A stretch of 64,000 nt of DNA from the NCBI RefSeq assembly GCF_052324685.1, contig NC_135218.1:12928858-12992857 (forward strand), read 5' to 3'. Source of the DNA: Brachyhypopomus gauderio (Eukaryota > Chordata > Actinopteri > Gymnotiformes > Hypopomidae). The notes below the pieces were generated by a model. The model was given only the letters and a program-made list of their open reading frames with translations, did not search any database and had not been told where the DNA came from. Every line of letters begins with the position of its first letter. The stretch's first letter is position 1. The position numbers were made by a program, and so were the translations under genes. Shown in pieces: positions 47,001 through 58,098 of this stretch.

Positions 47001-49716
47001 GTTAAATGGCTGTGTAGATTTGTGTAATGTGGTAAAACTCCTTGTATGTTTTTTTAAAGGACATGCCCCCACGCACAGCAGCAAACGCTGCGCCTACGCC
47101 TACTATAGTGCGACCAGGGTCCCTCCCCCTTCACCTAGGATACGACTCCATGAACCCGACTCAGCCCTCCCCCACGTCCGTCATCACCAGAACCCCTCCC
47201 TCCAACAGGCTGAGGTACAGCACATGCCGCACAGTGGAACTCTGGTCCTCAAGGTGGTGACGAGTGGCGGTCTGCAGGGGACACCTTTATTTAAGAAACA
47301 CGAGACTCCACTTAATTAGCTCCCAGGAGAGTGGCCTAACGTGGGCACAAAATGGGGGGAAACAGTATTAAAGGGATATAAGATAGATAGATACTTTATT
47401 GATCCCAGAGGGAAATTCCTGAAATGTATACATACTTATCAGTGATGTTCGTTATCAGCATCAAGATGGACAAAAGGTTCAGAAATAGTTCTGATCTGAA
47501 GCTGCCAAGACCTAGTGGCGTAGTGGAGGGTGCCTCCCTTCCTGGAATTAATTCGCGAAATCTGTTATGCTGTTTTTGAGTGGTATAGAGCTGGGTGATC
47601 TAGGGGTGGATATAAAAAGCTCCTGAGAACATGGAACACAGAAGGTTACGCTGGCGATTTAGTGTCGGTCATTTAGACTCATGAACGAAAACACACCAAG
47701 CATGGTTTTGCATCACGCAGTACCATTTACTTTCTTGATAATTGTAGAGGTATGACTTTTAATTACATAATACTGCTCCCATGATAATGACTTAGCACTT
47801 GTAAATTATTTTCTTCATTACAATCTAGCTATTTTCTGTAAACGCTAGTAACCAGTGTGATGCATTGATTGTTAAAAACGATACGTGTTTGTGCCTATTG
47901 AAGTAAGGAAGTGTGTGTGTGTGGTCTCGTCTCCCACAGCTCCCCCTCGGCTCCCTTTCCCATGATGATGCAACTTCCAAATGGTCAGACTGTTCCTCTG
48001 CTACCCAGCCCTGGACAAACGTCAGTAATATCGGTAAGTGAGATGCACACATGCTCAACTTGTGACCCCGTTTGGCTTGTGTGCTGGTGGTGTGAAGATG
48101 TGTGTGCATGTTCTTTTGTATGCATGTAGTTGGCCAGGTCATCAAATACGGTGCCCAACATCCCTGGGATTCCAGGCCCTCCTATTGGTGGAAACAGCAG
48201 TGGCTCCTCCTCTCCATCTGGATACGGATCACATAATGAAGCCAAGATGGTGAGAACAACACATGCGTACACACCCACACGCATCTAAATATACACATTT
48301 TAAATTACCATTTTAATTTATAAACTGTGTATTGATTATTGCTATTAGGAAAGTAAAGCTTTGTTGATGTTTCTACAGGCTGCTGTAATGTGACAATGTA
48401 CTGTCCCTCAGTATTTTGATGTTTATGAAGATTTTGTCTCCATCTAGAGGTTAAAGGCAGCATTGTCACCACAAAGTGTTAGTGGATTAACACCAACCCA
48501 CAAAACTGAACCTAGTGAGACACTTTCACCAGCTCAACCACAGGTACACACACACACACACATTCATACTTAAATGAACACATGTACTTATTCAGAAATG
48601 TGTGTACGGACAGGTATAGTGTTACTGAGTGGGCACTGACGGAAGTAGTCCATACTGTTTAGGCACACTGTACATCAGTAACTCCATAAAAGCAGGTTTG
48701 TGCTTTTCCTGCACATCAGTATTGCTATAAAGGAAGTTTCAGGCTTTTCCTATACATCCATAATGTACTAAAGACAGATTTTGCTTTTTCCTGTACGTCA
48801 GTAGTTTTATAAATGCAGTTTGGGGCTTTTCCTATAAATCCATAATATTATAAATGCAGGTTTGGGCTTTTCCTGTAAACTGCTGTGATTTTGATGCTTG
48901 TTGGCGCAATGGTGCATTGCTGGCATGTTCTGACCCATAATTGTGTCCCTAGGTTTCGCCGGCACCACCGAGGGGTGGGCGCAGGCGTCGGGCAGCAGAG
49001 ACGGAACCGGATGAGCGGCGGCGGCGCTTCCTGGAGCGAAACCGAGCTGCCGCGTACCGATGCCGGCAGAAGCGCAAAGTGTGGGTGAACGCGCTGGAGA
49101 AGCGGGCCGAGGAGCTGGCCACCTCTAATGTCTCACTGACGGTGAGAGCCACATCGGCCCACAACAAAGGACAGGAAATGGACCCTACTGCCTGTGTTAA
49201 CATCTTGTTGTGTGTGTGTGTGTGTGTGTGCCCGCACAATAGAATGAAGTGTCCCTGTTGAGAACCGAAGTGACACGTTTGAAAGAACTGCTGCTCACTC
49301 ACAAGGACTGCCCTGTTACTGCCATGCAGAAAAAAGCCTACCTAGGTAAGATGACCATTACGTGCTGACCACCTGTCAGTACATCATTTCGGTGCTCCCA
49401 TACATCACCCCAGACCTGGATGACTCGCTAATCAGCTTACCATGCCACCTTGCTGTCCATCCACTAGCAATCCCTCTCCTCTGTGTGTCTGTGTCATTCA
49501 CTATTCGGTTCCCCCTCTCCTCCTACAGCCGCAGGAGTGGACGAGAGCTCCGTGTCGGCCCTGGTCCTGCCAGTCTCGGTCCCCGCCCCCGTATCCGTGA
49601 ACGGTTTGAGTGTACGAGCGGCGGAGGCCGTGGCCGTCCTGGCTGGGATGGGCTCTGGCCAGTGGAGTGGTTCGTCTGGAGACATGCCCTCCCAATCACA
49701 GCCCACTTCCAGATGA
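44029..49716 (+). CDS. atf7: Cyclic AMP-dependent transcription factor ATF-7, complete, 11 coding exons
   Basis: Nuclear bZIP activator of the ATF2/ATF7/CREB5 group, a stress-kinase target binding CRE sites. Exons: 44029-44076, 44396-44492, 45276-45406, 45562-45720, 47060-47214, 47940-48033, 48130-48249, 48448-48543, 48953-49141, 49243-49345, 49529-49716; 1380 nt, 459 aa (human 483-494). Domains: an amino-terminal C2H2 finger (Cys9, Cys14, His27, His31); the kinase-target motif QTPTPTRFLKNCEEVGLF (Thr51, Thr53); a Ser/Pro-rich middle with PGSLPLHLGYD and NIPGIPGPP; basic region NRAAAYRCRQKRK (330-342); zipper Leu348, 355, 362, 369, 376; then HKDCPVTAMQKK and VNGLSVRAAEAVA. ATF7 is preferred over ATF2 by the carboxy end and the HLGYD block. 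Basic-region Tyr335 replaces the usual Ser. Confidence 0.95.
44606..45149 (+). mobile_element. Internally deleted Tc1-like element in atf7 intron
   Basis: The left end reads CTGGACACTTTGATAG and the right end (about 45130-45149) CTAATAAGGTGGCTGGTGA, matching as degenerate inverted repeats. Between them a frame-broken amino-terminal transposase region can be followed: an ATCAGAATGGGG start context, then GGGCTGGTTTGAGTA, AACTGCTGATTGCTTGG and GGTCAGAGGAGAATTGC, typical of a common fish Tc1 family. The catalytic half is gone. It is a different family from the relic at 1700. Confidence 0.8.
45828..46137. repeat. 29-bp GC-rich minisatellite in atf7 intron, about 10.6 units
   Basis: Units of 29 bp contain CTCCAGCTCACGCGCCCCC then AGGAGCTGTA. 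Most copies are identical; the outer ones vary (CCCAAGAGC, CGCATCCCAAG). GAGCTG and CAGCTC, five bases apart, form a perfect 6-bp hairpin at each junction. The array begins about 110 bp after the donor at 45721 and has no stop codon in any + frame. Confidence 0.95.
47381..47420. repeat. (GATA)n plus retrotransposon-like tail
   Basis: AGATAGATAGATACTTTATT runs into GATCCCAGAGGGAAATTC. I recall this combination as the 3' tail of a common fish non-LTR retrotransposon. Only the tail is present. It lies in the atf7 intron after exon 47060-47214. Confidence 0.4.
48672..48880. repeat. Degenerate tandem repeat, about 5 units of 40-46 bp
   Basis: The core GGCTTTTCCT(G/A)TA recurs near 48702, 48744, 48789, 48827 and 48866, with ATAAA(T/A)GCAGGTTTG before it and ATCAGTAATATT-like sequence after it. 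It lies in the atf7 intron upstream of the bZIP exon. Confidence 0.7.
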
Positions 49717-50713
49717 TGACCATATGGCTCGACCAATGAGAACTGGGTATCTGTTCTGATAAGGTGGGCCTATCAAAGAAGTCTGATGTCAGCTCTTCTT
49801 CCCTGGAACTTTTCGTCACAGTGTCTTTGTACATGCTCTCTGTCTGTGACCAATGGGATCATCACTATTACCTGGTCATTATCCTGCCCGCTTCCCCCCC
49901 TCATCCCCTCCCCCGAGAGTGTGACCTGTCGCATGATGTCGCTGGCAGACATACCCAGATTAGGACGCACTGCAGTAGAAACCTGATTTATCATGTCATT
50001 GATGTCTCACACACACACATACATACATACACACACACACGCGTGTGCACACGCATATCCATGAACCTTCATGTTCAGAGCACTTCAGCATGTCTACACA
50101 CTGATGTGCTTCAGTGATTTCCATGTTTTGTTGTTTGCAGGTGTTTGTCGGTTTATTTTTTTAATCAGTTCTCTAAAATATCTGTTTTCTTTCGCTTTCC
50201 TAAATGTTTGACTGCATGATCAAGACCACATCAGATAGATGAGTGCTACATTATGCAGACACTTTTGGCACTTTCCTTCTTTCTTTCTGTCTCTTCTTTC
50301 TTATTTGTTTACTCTGCTTCTTTTCCTCAGTGTCTTGGTAAAAACAAACAAACTCAAGTCATGTCTCTCAGGTCTCTTGCTTTGTGGCTGTGGGCTGAAT
50401 GTGGATATTATTTGCCTCTTATTAGAGTAACTGAAAGCCACAGACTGGGATTGTCTGGAGAGAAGAATAAGAGCAATATATTTTTATATTTGAATGTCAT
50501 TGTGGGTCTGTTTTACAGTCTGTATTTGAGATGTACGGGTAGCATAACCACAAGTGTGTAATTGCTTTTATCATTAAGAAAAAAATTGATGTGTTGAATC
50601 ACATTTTATTTCCTCATCAGCAAAGCCAAGAAAAGTCCTTTACTCTAGAGGTTGAACCCAAATGTTTCAGGATATTTTGCCTCAAAAGTGGGAACACATG
50701 CGTGAGAATACAT

Positions 50714-50752
<39 letters not shown>

Positions 50753-52080
50753 CCAAAATGAGCCCACTGCTTGCATTTCATTGATAGGTTCTGTACATGT
50801 GTATTATTAATATGTACTGTACATGTGTATGAATGTCAGGGTTCTTTAAAATGGTTGATGCTTTTACCATATATGAGCACATTTCTTATTATGGGGTGAT
50901 TATCATAATCAGAATGCCTATTACAAGTGTATATGTTTTATTAAAAATGGGAAGGATTAGCAGATCCTCCCCATTGAATGTTTGTGATTGACTGACTGTA
51001 TATGGCTTGTTTAGTGACTGAAACCCCCACCCAATATCAAACCTTCCTGTGTTTTAATAATCATTTGAAGAATTGCTAATCACTTTTTCAGTGGTTATGT
51101 TTAATGCCTGGGTAAAGTTCCCCTCTGAATGCTTACTTTTGTTCAGAATATTTTCCTCTAACTGGCTTTTTTTGACTGTTACTGGTGTGCATCACTTCCA
51201 GTGTCAGGCTCGGTGACGTCTGCTTGATCTCGTCTGGCGGTGTGTTTTCTCCCATGCTGCAGTGCTTTGTGAACCAAGAGCTTTTCTCAGTGCACGTCAC
51301 TAATTGATCTAAACATGTGTAACTGGTCAGGCAACCCTTTAACTAGAGCTGTAAATATCCGTAAATATAAAATTCGCATATATGTCCATTGCCGTCTGTA
51401 CTATATTAATTAAATGAAATGGTCCTGAAGATATATTGTAATAATTAAACATTAATGGAATTCAAGAGTGTGGTGAATTGGGGTGAACATTGGTGGACTT
51501 TTTTGTTTTTGGACAAACCTTATAAAGTAATAATTTTATATGAAGGCAATGATTTTTCTTTTCACTTGAATGTAATTAACTTTGTTTCATTTAAGAATTA
51601 TAGGTGAAATGTTACATGTGACAGTTTGAAAACTTTTGCTGTTCTATGGCAAATTTGTGGATAAACATTTAAGCAGCAGAATCAGTCTGTGATTGAGCAG
51701 TTTGACACAAAAACGACCCTTTAAAAGAGACTGACCTTACGTCATTTCAACATATCTCACACGTGCGGTTGTTTCATCTGTAAGCAGCATTGCACAAACA
51801 TGCTCTTTTGTAGATACAATAGCGTGATTGCAGACTATCCTACTACATGTTTCCTGGGACGCGCTTATGAATGTCTTATAAATGTTGTTTGAAGTCTTCA
51901 AGCATGATAAATGAAATACTCTCTTGTAGCCGGTGTAGAAACTCAGGAGCTCAGCGGAGATTCCAGTTTGGGGTATCGGCTTTTTCAAAGGCTGAATATG
52001 AAGAATATGTTTTATGAAGCTACCACATGCGACCAGAAGGTCCCAAAGTAATTTGAGGGGAAAAACGGCATCAGATTCAG
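49717..52080 (+). terminator. atf7: atf7 3' UTR and atf7-dip2b intergenic region
   Basis: After the TGA at 49714-49716 the sequence is non-coding and AT-rich. It has a CA/CATA array at about 50010-50050 and a (CATA)n(CA)n array at about 50707-50753. ATTAAA at 51444-51449 is one candidate poly(A) signal; I cannot fix the transcript end. From about 52000 the sequence becomes GC-rich toward dip2b. Confidence 0.4.
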
Positions 52081-52345
52081 GACACACGGACACCCCCAAA
52101 ACCGTGACGGCAGAGGGAGCAGAAACGCCACGGATCCAGACCCCGTCCACAACACCCCTCATCCGGGCCGTCATGTGACCGACTCCATTGGTCGGGATCG
52201 GCATGGCGGAGATGGAGTATATCACCGATGGAGTTCGCTCTTCTATCTTAACATCTGTTATTTACTGCTAGCTGGAACCGGGAAGTCTGTGTTTATCTTT
52301 GGTAAATCGTACCGCACTGCCGTTTTCCCGGTATCGGGGGCAGGG
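52080..52345 (+). promoter_or_regulatory. dip2b: dip2b promoter/5' UTR with possible 22-codon upstream ORF
   Basis: GC-rich sequence with CTCCATTGGTCG (reverse CCAAT) near 52182. ATGGCGGAGATGG begins at 52204 and opens a 22-codon ORF ending at TAG 52272, out of frame with the dip2b start at 52346. If transcription starts upstream of 52204, this uORF could dampen translation. The start site is not visible. Confidence 0.4.
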
Positions 52346-53642
52346 ATGGCCGACCGAGGCGTGGACCTCTCCGCGTTGCCTGTAGAGGTTCGGGAGCAGC
52401 TTGCAGAACTGGACTTGGAGCTGTCGGAGGGTAAGCGTTCATAAAACGGGCCGAAGAGACACTCGACGAAGGAAAGAAACGGAATGATAGTCGCGTATGT
52501 TTGGGCAAGTTTCACCAAACGTCTAAATGCTGAATCCCCAGTTCTGACATCCACCCTGTGCCGCGGGGATGCTACGGTGAGACTGTTCTGCGGCTAACGC
52601 AGCGGTGGCCTGTAGTCTTTTAAAGATAAATAATTGACTAAATATTTCCTGATATTTTACCTCAGTGCTTAACATTTGCTTTAATAATGTTAGTTTTATT
52701 CAACGTGTATGTTCACGAGTATGCATTGGGCGGTGAAAGCATAGAAGGCCTATACTCATCTAATATAGACGAGACGTTTAGGTATTTATCTAGCTGGTCT
52801 GAATTCATGAGTAAAAAAAAATGAATTATTTTATATTCAAGCGACTCGAATATTTCTGGACTTGGTCTTAAACCGATAAGGTGTAGAGTTAACTGGTGAT
52901 TTGTGGGATGTTATTTACTTGTTTAGTCGCAATGACAAAAGCAGGCAACATAGGAAGTGGTGGCGGTGCGGCGATGGCCTAAACGTTTGTTTGAGATGAT
53001 TCCTCTGTCATCAGTTACCAACATCTGCCCAACGCGCGGCAGGTATTGGCACACCTGAAAATGGGGCGAGTCCTTGTTTTGTTTCTCAATAAACCATCTG
53101 CATGGGTGGTGTTGTTCTGGGAGGTCGGCCACGTCTCTCCCGTGTCGGCACAGCGCGCATAGAATAACCTCTGAGCAAGAAAACCTGTTGTCCCAAGTGA
53201 AACTTAATAGGCCTAGGCTAACTGTTAAGTACCAGGTGTGTGGATATAGATTATCAGGCAGGCAGGGGCATTTTGTCACCCGTCAGCAAGAAACATATGA
53301 CTTAAAAGTGCATTATTGTGAGACTTTTACAGTTTGTCATGGCCTGCACTACATAACTCATCATAGCACCCGAGCTTAGGTATGTTTAGTAGAAGTGGCC
53401 AAGATTGCACATCCTCAATGGCTAATTAGATCATTCAGAGTGCAGAATGTCAATTGTTTATAATATTATTTCTATATTTACATGCCACTAATGAGTTGTT
53501 GACATGGGATGACAGATTTTTAGATTTTACACAGTATGTTGAAACCTCCTTTCCTTTAGGGTAGTCTCAGTCTCACCCTCTCTCATTCCACCTTCTGTCT
53601 CAGACTAATACTCTTTCTCTCTCACTCTCTACTCTGTCATAA

Positions 53643-53693
<51 letters not shown>

Positions 53694-56600
53694 CTGCTGG
53701 ACATGTGCAGCGTTAGCCATGCCAGGCGTGTGACAGTATGGTGTGTTTGTGCTGCTGAGCCCAGAATGTGCCCCTGGCACAGTCCTCAGTCTCCACCTAC
53801 AGTCTCTATATTTATGGGACTGAAACGGAGAACCACAACTATCACAATGCAGCCACTCACAATGCCAAAGACATAATCAATTTAAGTGCAACCTTGAATT
53901 CTTCAGAAGGGTATTTGGCCTCCAAATCAACGAGTGTGTTTGATTAGGTGGTTCTAAACACTACTGCCAGTTATTTCTTGTTTTGGAGAAGAGCCGTGGC
54001 CACGCTAGGCACAGCCCAGCCTGACTAGCCCAGAGTTCTGCATTGATAAGCTGCTTTCACTTGCACTGGCCAACGTCGGTGTCAGCACACATCACGGGGG
54101 CTATGGTGAGTGCACATCCCGCATGTCTCTACAGTCATCTCCAGTCGCACTGCGTTCAGGAGGAACGCTGGGCTGGGTCTATGAAGACACAGCGCACTGG
54201 TCCTGGACCGAGTGGGAGGGTTTAGTCTCTCTGGTGGTGTGTGCTGTGCCCCCCCCCGGTGTCACTGTGGTGGGCTCCTGGCGTTCCTCAGCTGCTCGTC
54301 GCTATTAAACTCTAACCAGGTAGTTCCTACTTGGCATTCAAGGGTAAGGAGCCAGTAACCCAAACATGGTAAGATAGCAGGACACGCAAACCTTTCACTC
54401 CGTGCTTCTGACGTGGAGAAGCGCAGAGGTGTGGAGGTGGTGTGGTCAACAAGCAGGGTCTAAGCAGACTACTCTGGTCTACTCCATGCACAGCGCTGTC
54501 GGTGAAAAGAAATTATTACCCGGACCGCAGCAGCTGTGATCCTGCAACAAACAATGTGGAAGAGCTGAATGCCTTTTATGTAAAAGGGGCACTTGGGTCC
54601 CTCATCTCGGACGGTCAGAGGCGAGCGGTCACAGAGAGCAGAAGAAGGCAGAGAACAGTGAATTGGAAGAGAGCTGTCAGGAGTTGAACTCTCAGATCAA
54701 AGGTCAAAGGACCTCAGAATCATATGGAACTCACCAGTTAAATTTAGAATTGATAATTAACACTCATTAACATGTGTTCAGTCAAGGTCTCTCGTGGTAA
54801 GACAAAGAGAGGCTGCTACCCACTACATTTCCCAGAATCCTCTTGTTTTTTTTTTAGGCTTTGCTGTCATTTTGTCCTGAAGAGAGCAAACCAGTGTAGA
54901 CTGCACAATCAGCACATTCAGTTTGTATTTGTGTGTGTAGGGTTCACAAGGGAGAGTGAGTGAAAAGGGGGATCTCATACACACAATGAGTGCTATTGAA
55001 AGGTTCAGGGGCAAGCTGTCATGATCTCAGCTGGAATTCAGAGCACAGCACTGCAGCTTTTATGCACTTAATCTGATCAAATGAGCTGTGTGGGTGTAAG
55101 TATACATGCATGTGTGCATGTGTGTGTATACATGAAACTAAAGAGTCTTCAGGATGTTGTTATAAGTATGTTTTGTGTTGAGTCTCTTAGTGGCTTGGTT
55201 TTCTTTAGTATGTATGAGAGGACAAGAAGGTTTATGTAAGAGGGAGAGAGAGAAAGAGAGAGAAGTTGCCCTAATCTAGGTCACATCATGTTAGAAAACA
55301 ACACACTCATTTACCCATAATTCAGAGCAAGCTATGGCATGGCACAGTCTCACTCCTTCATGTTCGTCTCTTATTTCTTTCTGTCTCCTCTCTTATGTGT
55401 GTATTTAGACAGAATACAATTTACTACTACAGAATCTCGAAGGACTTTAAGAAAAATCTATCTTGTTTTTCCATCACACTCTTTTTTGATCACACAAACA
55501 GACACACACTGTATACTGGGATATGTGAATAAATAATGTCCCCTGCAGTGTGGTAAAAGGCTGAATAATTCACCCTCCTCTCTGAGTGAGTGAGGCAGAG
55601 AGATGAAGGGGGGGCATACAGTAACATACAGTATCAAGAAACACCATACAGATTTAATAGTGTAATAACTTTAAAGATTGTTCTATTATCTTTAGTCATG
55701 TTACCTTTACTTAATTTTCACTCTCTCTCTCTTTGTGTGTGTCTCTCACACAAACACAGTGCCTGTGACTGAGGTAGGAGTGATTTACTGGTTAAGGGTT
55801 TATCACTCACAAACACAGAGAATATTAGGTAGGAGTGATGTACTGGTTAAGGGTTTATCACTCTCCCACAAACACAGTGACTGTGCGGTAGGACTGATGT
55901 ACTGGTTAAGGGTTTTATCACTCTCTCGATCACATTTGTTGCTTTAGTGGCATCCGTTTAGATGACTAATACAAACTGTAGATGAAGCTCTTGAATACCA
56001 CCAACAGGATACAATGACAAACAGTTACTCTTAAAGATCCAGCACCTCTCACATGGGTGTGTGAAGTTTTAAACATTTTAAACAATGTATTTTCATTAAC
56101 TAATCCAACATGAAGTGTTATTTCCAGAACCCTATGCCACAGACGCAAATCAAAAAGTTCAATTGTGGTTTTACACTAATTAATCTAAACCAAAATCACA
56201 ATATTAAACATTTCTTACTATTCTAAACCTGTGTGAATCTGAGAGCAGAAATAAATGCACATCATTTAAATTCAAGTTAAATATAACATCTTTGAAAGCT
56301 GCTAAGTTCATGTTCACTATTCTGTTTGTACATTTAAACAAATTCTGGGTTCTGGTTAAAAAACAACAACAGAGTCTAACTGAGTGAACTGGTTTGACAC
56401 AACTGATCTAAACCCAGTGCTCTTGTGACACACCTCCAGTAAGAAGTCACCGCTGTGAAGGATCGAGCACTTCTGGCCCTCTAAGCTTCCACGTTGGCTC
56501 TGCTCTGCGGACAGGCGGCCTTCGCCAACTCCTCCAGCATCGTCGCTCCCAGCCAAAGCCACGTTGGGTTCACCAGCCTCGCCCGTTCCTATAGGGCTTC

Positions 56601-58018
56601 ATTAGTGCCGACTGGACGTTCCTCTCAGCCGTGAAGCTCACTCTCAACAGCCGCTTTGCAGCAGTGATGTCTCATTAGGCCTTTGATTTGCCGCTAGACA
56701 CTGGGTTGAGTGCTTGGCCTCTGCTACCACAGAAGCCACTCAGTGAAGGGAACACAGAATAGGCAGGGGGGGGGGGGGGAGAGTTGGTACTGTGAGTGGG
56801 GGCGGAGCTACATGAGATTGTGGTCCACAGCTGGCCTGACTAGGGTTGGGAAGTGGACAATGGGTTGCGATGACATCGGAGAGGGTAGGGGGCAGGTGTA
56901 GTGATCTTCAGGTACTCTCCATTTTTATTTACATTTACATCCCCCCATGACTATTGAGTCATAATACATGAGCACTTGCAATAAAAAACGTATATATGTA
57001 CTTTTTATTTTTTGTACAAATCACTTAATGATGTTTTCACATCCTCTATTTACAATTTTGCAGTTACTGAAGAGTTTTCTTTAATTTATAATTGAGATAT
57101 TTTTACATTTAAATGTTTGCTCATGCAGAAATAAAAACATACACTGTCAGCACTGGAGATATGCAATCTACAAAGTAATATAAAGTGTTATTGTATTTCA
57201 GCATTTTAATTCACAATAAAATGTCTACAGGATCCCACAGAACCTGATAGATAGAAGATTTAAAGATCGAACAATCTCATCCTTTTGGGAAAAAAAGTGC
57301 ACCAGATTACGACCTGATTATGAGACAATGGAAAGGGTGCGTGCAAGGCAAGGCCACGCAATTGGCCTTCAGTTCTGGGACTCAGAAGTTTAAATTTCTG
57401 CCCGCATTTAATTTTTCACCATCAATATTTTTTACTCAGTAATGTGAGGGTGTTCAAATGTAGTGAAGTAAAACTACTTGGGTCAAAATGTACTCAAGTA
57501 AAAGTAAAAATTACATATTTCAAAAACTACTCAGAAAATTACAAATTACTCATAAAAAGTACTCAATTACAGTAATGTGAGTAAATATAATTAGTTACTT
57601 TCCACCCCTGGTTTACATGAACCTTTTCCACCCCTGCGGTAATAAGCGTTAAGGTGTGCAGGGAGCGGCTGGCTCAGTGTGTCCCAGAAGTGTGCAGAGG
57701 GAACTGCAGTCATGTTGGCACCTGCACAGACATGGCCGCACTGGGACGGGTGGAAAGAGCAAAGTGTTGGAAGTCAAGTCGGTTTGTGTTCGGGGCTTGT
57801 TGATTGCTGTTGAATCCTGTAAAGTCCTTCAGAGTACTGCAGAGTGCTATAGGCTTCTGAAAACGTCTTTGTAACACACATACTCATGCATTCAGTGCTA
57901 CAGGTACATGTTCTCCTGGCTGAACAGGAAACTGTGTCAAAGGACAAGACGGTTGAGCAGTGGAAACAGTGATATTATGGGTAGGGAGAGGAAGCACATG
58001 AGTGAATGTCTGCTTGGG

Positions 58019-58098
<80 letters not shown>

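Noticed and set aside
52175-52345. Longer dip2b amino terminus from an upstream in-frame start
   Set aside because: The in-frame upstream start would be a GTG; the ATG at 52346 begins the family sequence MADRG and is the natural start.
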